A stretch of 64,000 nucleotides of DNA from Streptomyces sp. NRRL WC-3626 (lineage in GTDB: Bacteria > Actinomycetota > Actinomycetes > Streptomycetales > Streptomycetaceae). This document shows positions 15,960-23,494 of this stretch, in pieces (position 1 is the stretch's first letter; each line of letters starts with the position of its first letter). The notes under the pieces are model-generated. The model was not told the DNA's origin and ran no database searches. It worked only from the letters and a program-made list of their open reading frames with translations. Location of the stretch: positions 496,001-560,000 of the forward strand of contig NZ_JOCA01000001.1 of assembly GCF_000718785.1 (NCBI RefSeq). The letters are read 5' to 3'. A program made the translations under genes and the position numbers.

Positions 15960-16240
15960 ACGCAGGAGGGATGAAAGTTGCCCCTTCTTACCTGGACAAC
16001 TTCGGTGCTCGGCACCGAGGTGCCAGGACGAGCCCCGTCCGAGCTGGCGAGCCCTCTTTGGTCCGACAAAGAAGGGGGCTTGGATGCACCAAGCTGGGAA
16101 GACGGGGCTTGGCTGCCGAAGAGCGAAAAGACTTGGGCTGGCACAGTGCCAGCTCGCTCCGAGAACACTTTGTGCCTAGTGCATCCAGCGCAGGTGTCTC
16201 GGTCCGAACCGTAGGGTTCGGATCGAGGCTGCCTGCGCGC
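15960..16240. repeat. Dense cluster of hairpins (structured RNA or origin candidate)
   Basis: Within 280 bp there are TCGGTGC-TCG-GCACCGA (16002-16018), TCTTTG-GTCCGA-CAAAGA, GCTTGG-ATGCA-CCAAGC, a palindrome GCTGGCAC-A-GTGCCAGC (about 16137-16153) framed by GAGCGA/TCGCTC, CCGAACC-GTAG-GGTTCGG (about 16204-16221) and CTGCGCGCAG. A long-range 9-bp complement TGGATGCAC (16081-16089) / GTGCATCCA (16179-16187) encloses the middle. This is much more pairing than random G/C-rich coding sequence should show. A 78-codon frame crosses it, so coding and structure may overlap. Confidence 0.6.
15978..16214 (+). CDS. Possible 78-residue protein within the hairpin cluster
   Basis: A TTG start stands eight bases after a perfect AGGAGG, the best ribosome site in the element. 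The frame runs 78 codons (LPLLTWTTSVLGTEVPGRAP...). Composition is unremarkable and no family is recognised. Because the DNA is full of inverted repeats, the AGGAGG could instead belong to a regulatory RNA, or to the ATG that directly follows it, which would be too close for efficient initiation. Kept as a doubtful gene. Confidence 0.4.
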   Translation: MPLLTWTTSVLGTEVPGRAPSELASPLWSDKEGGLDAPSWEDGAWLPKSEKTWAGTVPARSENTLCLVHPAQVSRSEP

Positions 16241-16281
16241 AGACCCACCGATCCGGCCCACGACAGAAGGGCTAAGGATCG

Positions 16282-16527
16282 GTGGACGGCACTGCCATCC
16301 TCTTCATTCTCGCCGTCGCTGGCGTGGCTTCGATCTGCCTCTTCACCACGAAGGGGTTGCTCGACCAGGTCCCGGACGTGATCAGGTCCGCCGGACAGGT
16401 GCGCGATGAATGGGAACGCTTCAAGAAGAAGCACGACGAGGCCCCCAAGCCCGACGACACCGAGGAGCCGCCGCCCCCTGTGACGGTCCTGGCGGACGAC
16501 GAGCAGGAGCCGCCCGCCGCCGCATAG
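16282..16527 (+). CDS. Small single-helix membrane protein with acidic tail
   Basis: An 81-residue protein from a GTG preceded by AAGGGCTAAGGA. There is an N-terminal transmembrane helix (AILFILAVAGVASICLFTT), then a charged helix (VRDEWERFKKKHDEA) and a Pro/Glu/Asp-rich tail (PPPPVTVLADDEQEPPAAA). No family recognised. It lies between the hairpin cluster and a bidirectional terminator. Confidence 0.7.
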   Translation: MDGTAILFILAVAGVASICLFTTKGLLDQVPDVIRSAGQVRDEWERFKKKHDEAPKPDDTEEPPPPVTVLADDEQEPPAAA

Positions 16528-16563
16528 GTCGTCGCGGCCCGGGACGGTACCTCCGGACGCACA

Positions 16564-16603
16564 GAGAGCCGCCCCCCGGCGTCTGGCCGTGGGGGCGGCT
16601 CTC
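16564..16603. terminator. Bidirectional terminator between the rightward gene and gntR
   Basis: Perfect 13-bp stem GAGAGCCGCCCCC (arms 16564-16576 and 16591-16603) between converging transcription units ending at 16527 (+) and 16640 (-). Confidence 0.8.
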
Positions 16604-16639
16604 GTGGTCTCCCGTACCCCGTCCCGGGGCGCGGGCTGT

Positions 16640-16890
16640 CTAACCCTGCTGACGTTCGGCCGGAGGCACCGGCCACGTGCCCAGTCCAAGCTCGACGCGG
16701 ACGCGCCCGGTGGTCTTCAGGTGAGTGATCGCCTTCTGGATCGTGGACACCGCGACGCCGTACCGCGTCGACAGCTCGACCAGGCCCGGTAGCCGCTCGC
16801 CAGCCCACTCCCCGCGTCGATCCGGCGTGCCAGATCTTCGCTGATCTGCTTCCAGATCGGTCGGCTGCGGTCCAGCTCAAGATCACCCAT
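16640..16890 (-). pseudogene. GntR-family regulator gene with a one-base deletion
   Basis: Frame 1 gives the start of a GntR winged helix (LELDRSRPIWKQISEDLARR then IDAG). Frame 2 continues it perfectly (EWAGERLPGLVELSTRYGVA then VSTIQKAITHLKTTGRV) to a TAG at 16640. The two join at a run of four C (16810-16813, G on the coding strand) where one base appears to be missing. The repaired protein would be about 83 residues: a GntR DNA-binding domain without a ligand domain, as in pSAM2/KorA-type element regulators. It is divergent from the gene at 17005. Either a natural loss of the regulator or a homopolymer sequencing error. Confidence 0.8.
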
Positions 16891-17004
16891 GTCGCGAACA
16901 TACGAACACTCACTACGGTGTGCTACCGCGAGTACCAGAGCACGCGTACACTCGATCACGCGATAGGCGCGATAAGTCCTGGTCAATGCGATGAGGGGGT
17001 CACC

Positions 17005-17190
17005 ATGACGGGGCTGAGCATTCGGGTTCTCAAGTACGACGCCGCCACCAAGGAGATGCACGAGGTCAGCGCACGGGAATGGTCGATCGACACCATGCCG
17101 AATCTGCCGCTGCTCGATGCGCGGTGGCCGCTCTGCGAGTGCTACCGCTGCCGGGGCGAGGGCACGCCGGGTGAGCTGCGCCGGGGCTAA
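17005..17190 (+). CDS. Small protein with C-terminal CxCYRC motif
   Basis: A 61-residue protein divergent from the GntR gene. The N-terminus is beta-like (LSIRVLKYDAATKEMHEVSA), followed by a conserved-looking WPLCECYRCRGEGTPGELRR C-terminus whose three cysteines could bind zinc. The ATG is preceded by GAGGGGGTCACC. Its stop overlaps, tail to tail, the gene at 17187-17498 by four bases. No family recognised. Confidence 0.65.
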   Translation: MTGLSIRVLKYDAATKEMHEVSAREWSIDTMPNLPLLDARWPLCECYRCRGEGTPGELRRG

Positions 17191-17498
17191 CGGGTCCCCT
17201 TGGCGATGGCCTCGCGGACGATGTCTTCCCACCCCAGCTCGGCGGCCACCCGCGCCGCGTCCTTGGTTACCACCGTGTCGCGGGCGACCTCGCGGACGCG
17301 GTGGCCGCCCACTCCGGCGGCAATGAGCAGTGACTTGAGCTTGGCGTCATGGCCCGGTGCGAACGTGCTCTGAGTCGTGGCGTCGCACCCGGTGGTCTTC
17401 TGCTGCCACACCTTGTCGCCGCCGACGTTCTCGTGAATGAGCACCTCGAACGAGTAACTACCGCACAGGCAAGGGCGGTTGGGGTTCTGTGTCGTCAT
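17187..17498 (-). CDS. Element protein with CxC and FAPGHDAKLK motif, short paralogue
   Basis: A 103-residue protein sharing with 6400-6888 the sequence of motifs CxC, TTGCxATT and FAPGHDAKLKS-LI, then a helical C-terminus (KDAARVAAELGWEDIVREAI). It lacks the basic middle and beta-rich C-terminus of the longer copy. It is the gene nearest the right end of the element, in the same orientation as the integrase, so in the excised circle it would lie directly upstream of the attP-integrase end. Function unknown. Confidence 0.75.
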   Translation of the reverse strand: MTTQNPNRPCLCGSYSFEVLIHENVGGDKVWQQKTTGCDATTQSTFAPGHDAKLKSLLIAAGVGGHRVREVARDTVVTKDAARVAAELGWEDIVREAIAKGTR

Positions 17499-17605
17499 GG
17501 CGAGGATCATAAGGCCGGAACGTACCGGTCTGTACAGCGATCCCCCGGAATGGCGGGATCGGGCCGGGGTGGGCCCGCCGTGGGGTCTCCGTCGCTCTCC
17601 CTGGA

Positions 17606-17652
17606 CACAGAAGACCGCCCCGGGCACTCGGGCCCCGGGGCGGTCTTCTGTG
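17606..17652. terminator. Very strong hairpin terminator near the right end of the element
   Basis: Perfect 19-bp stem (arms 17606-17624 and 17634-17652, starting CACAGAAGACCGCCCC) with a 9-base loop. It lies 26 bp beyond the stop codon of the truncated pnkp, so it ends host hen1-pnkp transcription before it enters the element. Confidence 0.85.
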
Positions 17653-17677
17653 CAGCGGGAGGGCCGTCCGTGGCCTT

Positions 17678-18481
17678 CTACGCGGCGACCATGATCCGGA
17701 ACGGAATGATGCCCCGGGAAACGGCTGTGACCATGGTCATCACCCGGCGCAGCACGGCGGGGCTGTCCGGGCCGCGGTCGACCAGGTCGCCGACGAACAC
17801 GGCGGTACGGCCGTCGGGGTGCACGCCGTCGGCGTAGCCCAACTTCGCCAGCAGTGCCTCGAGTTCCGACGAGCAGCCGTGGATGTCGCCGATGATGTCG
17901 AAGGGGCCGGTGAGGTGGGTGAGGTCGTTGAAGCGCTTCTCGGTGACGACGGTGGCGTGCTCGACCTCCTCGACTCCGCGCAGGACGTGCACCTTGCGAA
18001 AGCCCTCGCGTTCCAAGTGGCGCAGGGAGCGGCGGAGTTCGCGGGTGTGGCGCTGGATGACCCGGCGGGGCATGTCGGCCCGGTCGGTGCGGGCCGCGTT
18101 GCGTTCGGCGCACACCTGCTCGGGTACGTCGAGGACGACGGCGATGGGCAGTACGTCGTGTGCCCTGGCCAGTTCGATGAGCTGCCGCCGGCCGTCCTGC
18201 TGGACGTTGGTCGCGTCGACGACGGTGCGGCGGCCGGCGGCCAGCCGCTTGCCGGCGATGTAGTGCAGCACGTCGAAGGCGTCGCGGGACGCGCTCTGGT
18301 CGTTCTCGTCGTCGGCGACCAGGCCCCGGCAGAAGTCGGAGGAGATCACCTCGGTCGGCTTGAAGTGGCGGCGGGCGAAGGTCGACTTGCCCGAGCCGGA
18401 GGCGCCGACGAGCACCACGAGGGAGAGGTCGGTGACGGGCAGGGTACGGACTCGCGGCTGCGGGGTCCCGGTGGTGGTCAT
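17678..18481 (-). CDS. pnkp: Truncated Pnkp: kinase domain plus first part of phosphatase, with 16-residue element tail
   Basis: 267 residues. The P-loop kinase domain (about 12-180; [20 protein letters not shown], Asp/Arg motifs around [11 protein letters not shown] and ERNAARTDR) should still be able to phosphorylate RNA 5'-OH ends. The phosphatase starts at about 195 with GDIHGC and [10 protein letters not shown] and is cut after Met250-Val251. The last 16 residues ([16 protein letters not shown]) come from the element. The ATG overlaps the hen1 stop (ATGA) when hen1 is read in its native frame. Ligase and half of the phosphatase are 13.6 kb away, so coordinated end-healing and sealing is broken unless the element excises. 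Confidence 0.9.
   Translation of the reverse strand: MTTTGTPQPRVRTLPVTDLSLVVLVGASGSGKSTFARRHFKPTEVISSDFCRGLVADDENDQSASRDAFDVLHYIAGKRLAAGRRTVVDATNVQQDGRRQLIELARAHDVLPIAVVLDVPEQVCAERNAARTDRADMPRRVIQRHTRELRRSLRHLEREGFRKVHVLRGVEEVEHATVVTEKRFNDLTHLTGPFDIIGDIHGCSSELEALLAKLGYADGVHPDGRTAVFVGDLVDRGPDSPAVLRRVMTMVTAVSRGIIPFRIMVAA
17730..17734. other. Right attachment site core (junction of pnkp 5' part and element)
   Basis: In pnkp sense the host arm reads CGGGTGATGACC, then core ATGGT, then element CACAGCCGTTTCCC. Joining the two element arms gives an attP with imperfect dyad features around the core (GAAA on the left, TTTC on the right; GGAAT and ATTCC further out), as expected for serine-integrase sites. 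Joining the host arms restores an uninterrupted pnkp. Confidence 0.85.
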
Positions 18482-19942
18482 GCGGCCTTCGCCTCCTTCA
18501 CGGTGCCGGCCGTGAACACGGCCATCTGGGTGGGCGGTCCGACCTCGGGGTCGTCCGGTCCCACGGGTACGAAAGCGACGTCGTAGCCGTGCCGTTCCGC
18601 CACACGCGGCGGCCCAGGCGCGGAACTCGTCGCGGGTCCACTCGAAGCGGTGGTCGCCGTGCCGGACATGGCCGGCCGGCAGGGTCTCCCAGCGGACGTT
18701 GTACTCGACGTTGGGGGTGGTCACCAGGACCGTACGGGGGCGGGCGGCGCCGAAGACGGCGTACTCCAGGGCGGGCAGCCTGGGCAGGTCGAGGTGCTCG
18801 ATCACCTCGCTGAGCACGGCGGCGTCGTAGCCCCTCAGGCGCTTGTCGGTGTAGGCCAGCGATCCCTGGAAGAGCTGGACGCGTGAGGCCTGCCGCTCCC
18901 CCATCCGGTCCAGTTTGAGCCGGCGGGAGGCGATGGTGAGCGCGCGCATCGACACGTCGACGCCGACGATCTCGGTGAAGGACGGGTCCTTGAGCAGCGC
19001 CTGGACGAGCTGGCCCTGGCCGCAGCCGAGGTCGAGCACCCGGGCGGCGCCGGCGGCGCGGAGCGCGGTGAGGATCGCCTCCCGGCGCCGCACGGCGAGC
19101 GGGGTGGGCTTCTCCTCGGTGTCGGTCTCGTCGGCGACGGCGTTGTCGATCTCCTCGACGTCGCTGTCGTCGGCCTCGGCCAGCCGGACCAGTTCGAGGC
19201 GCTCCATGGCCTGCCGGGTCAGCGACCAGCGGCGGGAGAGGTAACGGCTGGTGATCAGCTTCTGCTCCGGGTGCGCGGGCAGCCAGCCCTCGCCGGCGCG
19301 CAGCAGCTTGTCCACCTCGTCCGGGGAGACCCAGTAGTGCTTGGCGTCGTCCAGGACGGGGAGCAGGACGTACAGGTGGCGCAGGGCCTCGGCGAGGGTG
19401 AGGGTGTCCGCTTCGAGGGTGAGGCGTACGTACCTGGAGTCGCCCCAGTCGGGAAACTCGGTGTCCAGCGGGACGGGTTCGGCGGTGACGGTCCAGCCGA
19501 GCGGCTCGAAGAGCCGGCGGACGAGTCCGGGGCCGCCGCGCGCGGGGAGCGCGGGCACCTCCACGCGCAGGGGGCGCGGCTGCGCGGGCAGCTCCGGGCG
19601 GGCGGCGCAGGCGCCGCGCATCGCGCTGGAGAAGACCGCGCTGAGCGCGACGGCGAGCAGGGAGGACGCCGCGTACGGGCGGTCGTTGACGTACTGCGCG
19701 AGTGCCGCGTCGGGGGCGCCGCCACGGCCCTTGCCCTTGCCGCGCCGGACCAGTGCCACCGCGTCCACCTCCAGCAGCAGCGCCGCCGTGCAGCGCTCGG
19801 CGTCCGCCTCGGGATAGAGGACGTGGGCCGTGCCGTAGGACGTGGAGAACGCCTGCGCCTTCTCGGGATGCTTGTGCAGCAGGAAACCGAGGTCGGTCGC
19901 GGGGCGCTCCGCGGAGCCGGTGGTACTGATCGTCAGGAACAC
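18478..19942 (-). pseudogene. hen1: Hen1 3'-terminal RNA ribose 2'-O-methyltransferase with a +1 frameshift
   Basis: Start at a GTG with GAGGTG upstream. Residues 1-240 are the bacterial Hen1 N-terminal domain; 255-470 are the methyltransferase with the SAM loop [10 protein letters not shown] and the metal-binding [10 protein letters not shown]. Near the C-terminus the frame changes: after EFRAWAA the native continuation ([18 protein letters not shown]...) is found one base over and ends at the TGA overlapping pnkp. The extra base lies in GCCGCCGCGTG near 18604-18614. As given, Hen1 reads on in frame into pnkp as an artificial fusion and loses its normal last 40 residues or so. The catalytic core is upstream of the shift. 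Real mutation or sequencing error cannot be told apart here. Confidence 0.85.
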
Positions 19943-20064
19943 GGTGGTTACACCTCGAAATACCTTCTGAGCTGGGGATACGCGCCGGATTCGGGCGTGT
20001 GGTGCCAACGTACCGGGAACGGTCGGGGGTGTTCCGGGAATTTCGGGTGGGGTGGGCATGGGGC

Positions 20065-20096
20065 GGGGCCGCCGTCGTGTGGGGACGGGCGGCCCC
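20065..20096. terminator. Hairpin terminator after the F420-type oxidoreductase gene
   Basis: Stem GGGGCCGCC / GGCGGCCCC (20065-20073 and 20088-20096), 28 bp past the stop of the gene at 20124-21047. Confidence 0.6.
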
Positions 20097-20123
20097 GGGT
20101 CCCGTGCGTGGGGGTGCGACGCG

Positions 20124-21047
20124 CTACGACAGCTGGGACTGGACCTCGGCGGAGATCAGTTCCAGGTGGTCGAGGTCGTGCAGGTCGAGGATCTGGAGGT
20201 AGAAGCGGGTGGAGCCGGTCTCGGCGTAGCGGCCGATCTTGTCGACGACCTCGGCCGGGGAGCCCGCCAGGCCGTTGGTCCTGAGTTCGTCGGCCTCGCG
20301 GCCGATCGCCGCGGCGCGGCGGGCGACCTCCTGGTCGTCCTTGCCGACGCAGGCGACGAGCGCGTTGGAGTAGACGAGGTCGCCCGGGTCGCGGCCGGCC
20401 TCCTTCGCGGCGTCGCGGACCCGGCCGAACTGGCGTGCGGTGTCCTCGACGGAGGCGAAGGGCATGTTGAACTCGTCCGCGTAGCGGGCCGCGAGGCGCG
20501 GGGTGCGGGTGGCGCCGTGGCCGCCGATGAGGACCGGGACCTTGGGCTGGGCGGGCTTGGGGAGCGCCGGGGAGTCGGTGAGGTCGTAGTGGGTGCCGTG
20601 GTGGTCGAAGGTCTGGCCCGTCCCCGTGGCCCACAGGCCGGTGACGATCTCCAGCTGCTCCTCCAGGCGGGCGAACTTCTCCTTGGGGAAGGGGATGCCG
20701 TACGCCTTGTGCTCCTCCTCGAACCATCCCGCTCCGAGGCCGAGTTCGACGCGGCCGCCGGACATCTGGTCGACCTGGGCGACCTGGATGGCGAGGACGC
20801 CGGGGAGGCGGAAGGTGGCGGCGGTCATGAGGGTGCCGAGGCGGATGCGGGAGGTTTCGCGGGCGAGGCCGGCGAGGGTGATCCAGGCGTCCGTGGGGCC
20901 GGGGAGGCCGGTGCTGTCGCCCATGGCGAGGTAGTGGTCCGAGCGGAAGAAGGCGTCGAAGCCGAGGGATTCTGTGGCTTTGGCCACGGTGAGGAGGGTG
21001 TCGTAGGTGGCGCCTTGCTGGGGCTCGGTGAAGATGCGGAGGTCCAT
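20124..21047 (-). CDS. LLM-class F420-dependent oxidoreductase
   Basis: A 307-residue luciferase-like TIM-barrel protein. Landmarks are [14 protein letters not shown] near the N-terminus, [18 protein letters not shown], and [21 protein letters not shown], all typical of the F420-using branch abundant in actinomycetes. Full length compared with the family. The substrate cannot be told from sequence. It lies upstream of hen1 in the same direction, separated by a terminator, so it is not part of the RNA-repair operon. Confidence 0.85.
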   Translation of the reverse strand: MDLRIFTEPQQGATYDTLLTVAKATESLGFDAFFRSDHYLAMGDSTGLPGPTDAWITLAGLARETSRIRLGTLMTAATFRLPGVLAIQVAQVDQMSGGRVELGLGAGWFEEEHKAYGIPFPKEKFARLEEQLEIVTGLWATGTGQTFDHHGTHYDLTDSPALPKPAQPKVPVLIGGHGATRTPRLAARYADEFNMPFASVEDTARQFGRVRDAAKEAGRDPGDLVYSNALVACVGKDDQEVARRAAAIGREADELRTNGLAGSPAEVVDKIGRYAETGSTRFYLQILDLHDLDHLELISAEVQSQLS

Positions 21048-21176
21048 GGGTCCATCCTGCACGGTTGTGCGCGGGGCGGGGTTCGTGGGGCGGGGCGGCG
21101 GGGGTGTTGCGCGGCGCGGCGCCCAGGGGGCGGGCCGGGGGAGGTTGCGCAGCCCGGCGCTCGCGGGGTGCCGTCG

Positions 21177-21255
21177 CGCCCACCCGTGCCGCCCTGCGGC
21201 ACGATTGCCCGCGGGAACGGAGGGAGCCGGCGGGAACGGAGGGAGCCGGCGGGGG
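21177..21255. repeat. Streptomyces-type intergenic repeat with 19-bp tandem units
   Basis: CGTGCCGCCCTGCGGCACG hairpin followed by GATTGCCCGCGGGAACGG, a motif seen in many Streptomyces intergenic regions. The 19-bp unit CGGGAACGGAGGGAGCCGG occurs twice in tandem (21212-21230, 21231-21249) and then degenerates. The rest of 21048-21322 is G/C-rich non-coding. Confidence 0.6.
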
Positions 21256-21322
21256 TGGGACCGCCGCCCTGCGGCGCGGGTGCCGGGGATTGGTGGTGGC
21301 GTGTGGGCGGGCTTGGCGTGCG

Positions 21323-21778
21323 TCAGCTGGGTTCTCGTTCTCGGGTTGTCAGGGTGTGCAGCATGTGCCGGGTTCTGTCTCGGGCTTCGTCCGCCGCGTC
21401 TATGGCTTCCATGCATTGCCAGTAGGTCGACTCGTCCTCGGCCGAGCAGGCCAGGCCCACCAGGACGATGCCCACCTCGCCCAGCAGACCGCCCAGGTGC
21501 AGCAGGACCGGGCGGGGGTCGCCCAGTTCGGTGAGGTGGGCCGCGCGCAGTTCTCCCGGGGCCAGTTCCGGTGTGCCCAGTACTCCGCAGCCGCGGCCCG
21601 CCAGTTCGGTCAGCCCCAGTGCCTCACCTCTCAGTTCGGGCGGCCCGGCGACGGCGAGGCGGCTCCCTATCGCCTGCGCCAGAGCCTGCGCCTGCCACAC
21701 CTCCGTCCGCAGTTCCCGTACGTCGCCGCTCACGGCCAGGGCGCGTCTGCTCGTCACGATGAGCCGCACAGCGTCCAT
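21323..21778 (-). CDS. DUF6099-like actinobacterial protein
   Basis: A 151-residue, mostly helical protein that begins MDAVRLIVTSRRALA and contains the segments VWQAQALAQAIGSRLA and DESTYWQCMEAIDAADEARD. It resembles the conserved streptomycete family DUF6099, of unknown function. The ATG at 21778 follows GGGGGCAG; the frame opens 11 codons earlier. No enzyme motif visible. Family assignment is from memory of the N-terminal pattern and is moderate. Confidence 0.65.
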   Translation of the reverse strand: MDAVRLIVTSRRALAVSGDVRELRTEVWQAQALAQAIGSRLAVAGPPELRGEALGLTELAGRGCGVLGTPELAPGELRAAHLTELGDPRPVLLHLGGLLGEVGIVLVGLACSAEDESTYWQCMEAIDAADEARDRTRHMLHTLTTREREPS

Positions 21779-21927
21779 GCGCTGCCCCCGTCTGTCCGAC
21801 GCGCTGCCCACGCGTCCGCATCCGTTGAACTCCCTAGTTCACTACCCAGAGTTAAGGCATCTGATACTAGAAGCCAGTGGAAGACCGAAATCTTCGGACA
21901 ATGACATGGGTGGATTTCGATTGATTG

Positions 21928-22275
21928 TTACTCAGAGTAGCCATTCGGGGTGTCCGCCGGGAACCTTCGCTCGTTGCGGTCGATCTTCGCGGACAGTGCT
22001 TCCAGTGGGTCGACGCCCAGCACCTCGCAGAACTGGAGGAGATACGCGAGGACATCGGCGACCTCGTCGTGGACGCGGTGCGCGGTGTCCGGGTCGTCCA
22101 GGACACGGGCCGATTCCTCCGGCGTCAACCACTGGAAGATCTCCAGGAGTTCGGACGCCTCCACGCTGAGCGCGGCGGCGAGGTTCTTCGGGGTGTGGTA
22201 CGGCTGCCAGTTCCGGGCGGCGGCGAATTCGGCGAGCCGGAGCCGGAGTGCGGCGAGGTCGTGGGGATCAGTCAC
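21928..22275 (-). CDS. MazG-like nucleotide pyrophosphohydrolase
   Basis: A 115-residue single-domain MazG/RS21-C6-type protein with the EExxE...ExxD metal-binding pattern (EASELLEIFQWLTPEE and HDEVADVLAYLLQFCE). The family hydrolyses non-canonical or damaged NTPs to NMP and pyrophosphate. The length is right for the small dimer/tetramer class (dCTPase-like). It overlaps the stop of the upstream ATPase gene by eight bases, so the two are co-translated. Confidence 0.9.
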   Translation of the reverse strand: MTDPHDLAALRLRLAEFAAARNWQPYHTPKNLAAALSVEASELLEIFQWLTPEESARVLDDPDTAHRVHDEVADVLAYLLQFCEVLGVDPLEALSAKIDRNERRFPADTPNGYSE

Positions 22276-23419
22276 GGTTCAGGTGTACCACCGTCACTCC
22301 GCTCACCCCCGCCGCCCAGGAGGCGTCGCTCGACGCCCCCATCAGCCGGATGTGCCCGCGCTCGCACATCCGCGCCGCCAGCCGCAGCAGTTCGCCCCGC
22401 TGTGCCGGATCGAGCGCCCGGTCGAGCTCGTCGGCGAGGACCGTGAGGGTCTGGAGCGCGGCGGGGACCTCGCCGGGCGCGTCGACCTCCAGCACACCGG
22501 GGCCGGTGAGCAGCACCAGGGCAAGGGCGGTGTACCGGAGTTCGCCGTCGCCGAGGCGGCGCAGTTCCGTGCGGCTGCCGTCGCCCCGGTCGAGGAGGGC
22601 GCGGACCAGGCGACCGGCGTCGTACGGCTCGGCGAGCAGGTCGGTCACGGGGCCGGCGCATCCCGCGCGCACCGCCTCGACGAGCAGGGCGTGCCGGCGT
22701 CCGCACTCGGCCCGGGTGCGCCACAGGACGTCGGCGAGGTTGTCGCAGCCGCCGAGCAGCCGGCCGGTGCCGGCCGGGACGGGGCCGCGCATCCGCTCGG
22801 GGCGGGGGTCGCAGGGGAAGACGGAGCGCAGGGCGACGACCATCTGCTCGGCGGCGGCGAGCACCCTGCGCTGTCCGGGGGTCTTGCCGGCGACGCGCAG
22901 CGGCAGCAGCGCGGTGCCGAGCCGGTCGTCGGGCAGCGGGGCACGGGTCACCGGCGCGGCCCCCGCCGTGTGCCAGGCCGCCTGCACGGTGCGCCGGCCG
23001 GGGTCGCGCAGGGCGGTCTCCAGCAGGGTCGTCCCGTCCGCGGTGAGCCGCTCCCCCGCGATCCGCAGCGCGGGTTCGGCCTGTACGGCGACCTCCAGCC
23101 GGACGGGCCCCTCGGGTCCGTCGGCCGTACAGCCGATGCGGAAGCCGCGGCGGCGCTGGGCGTCGGCGCGGGCCCGCTCCGGGACGCAGGCGCCGGGTTC
23201 CGGGAACGCCTCGCCCAGTTCGGCGCCGCCGCCTAGGCGGGCGAGGGCCTCGTACGCCCGTAACGCGCTGGTCTTGCCGCTTCCGCTGGGGCCGGTGAGC
23301 AGGGTGAGCGGGCCGAGGGGGAGGCGGGCGGCGCGATGGGTGGCGAAGGCGGACAGCCGCAGTTCGGTGACGCGCGGAAGCGTGGGGCGGCTGCTGCGGT
23401 GCGGTGGGGCCGTGGTCAT
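22268..23419 (-). CDS. SMC/OLD-like AAA ATPase
   Basis: A 383-residue protein with Walker A LLTGPSGSGKTSAL near residue 42, a signature-like LRRLGDGELRYTALALVLL, a Walker B-region VLEVDAPGEVP and a D-loop/H-switch region at the C-terminus (IRLMGASSDASW). It belongs to the AAA_21 or OLD-like ABC ATPases that act on DNA or in defence. The Walker B glutamate after the aspartate is not obvious, so catalytic competence is uncertain. Translationally coupled to the MazG-like gene. Start taken at the ATG at 23419. Confidence 0.75.
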   Translation of the reverse strand: MTTAPPHRSSRPTLPRVTELRLSAFATHRAARLPLGPLTLLTGPSGSGKTSALRAYEALARLGGGAELGEAFPEPGACVPERARADAQRRRGFRIGCTADGPEGPVRLEVAVQAEPALRIAGERLTADGTTLLETALRDPGRRTVQAAWHTAGAAPVTRAPLPDDRLGTALLPLRVAGKTPGQRRVLAAAEQMVVALRSVFPCDPRPERMRGPVPAGTGRLLGGCDNLADVLWRTRAECGRRHALLVEAVRAGCAGPVTDLLAEPYDAGRLVRALLDRGDGSRTELRRLGDGELRYTALALVLLTGPGVLEVDAPGEVPAALQTLTVLADELDRALDPAQRGELLRLAARMCERGHIRLMGASSDASWAAGVSGVTVVHLNRD

Positions 23420-23494
23420 GGGCGGGACGCTACGGGGCCGGGGGTGAGGCGAACCGTTCCGCTTGGCGTCCCGTCCCACGATCGGAGGACGTGC

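Larger units (their letters stand above)
4082..17734. mobile_element. 13.65-kb serine-integrase element inserted in pnkp
   Basis: The ends are defined by interruption of the pnkp reading frame and by the shared 5-bp core ATGGT (pnkp sense), present once at each junction (4082-4086 and 17730-17734), 13,648 bp apart. The element carries a serine integrase, primase-helicase, two XRE repressors, a GntR gene, a NUMOD4 protein and many small ORFs, mostly transcribed leftward, with a small rightward group at 15.0-16.5 kb and 17.0 kb. Two genes with the same FAPGHDAKLK motif sit near opposite ends. I found no FtsK/TraB-like translocase, relaxase, capsid, portal or large terminase, so it is neither a complete conjugative element nor a prophage. 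It may be a mobilisable or helper-dependent (phage-satellite-like) element. Boundaries are firm; lifestyle is inference. Confidence 0.9.

Noticed and set aside
4082..17734. Conventional actinomycete conjugative element (AICE)
   Set aside because: No FtsK/SpoIIIE-like TraB translocase was found in any ORF; the integrase is a serine, not tyrosine, recombinase and the target is a protein gene, not a tRNA.
17678..20059. A natural Hen1-Pnkp fusion protein
   Set aside because: The single frame results from one extra base near 18606; the native Hen1 C-terminus and its stop overlapping the pnkp ATG are present in the adjacent frame.
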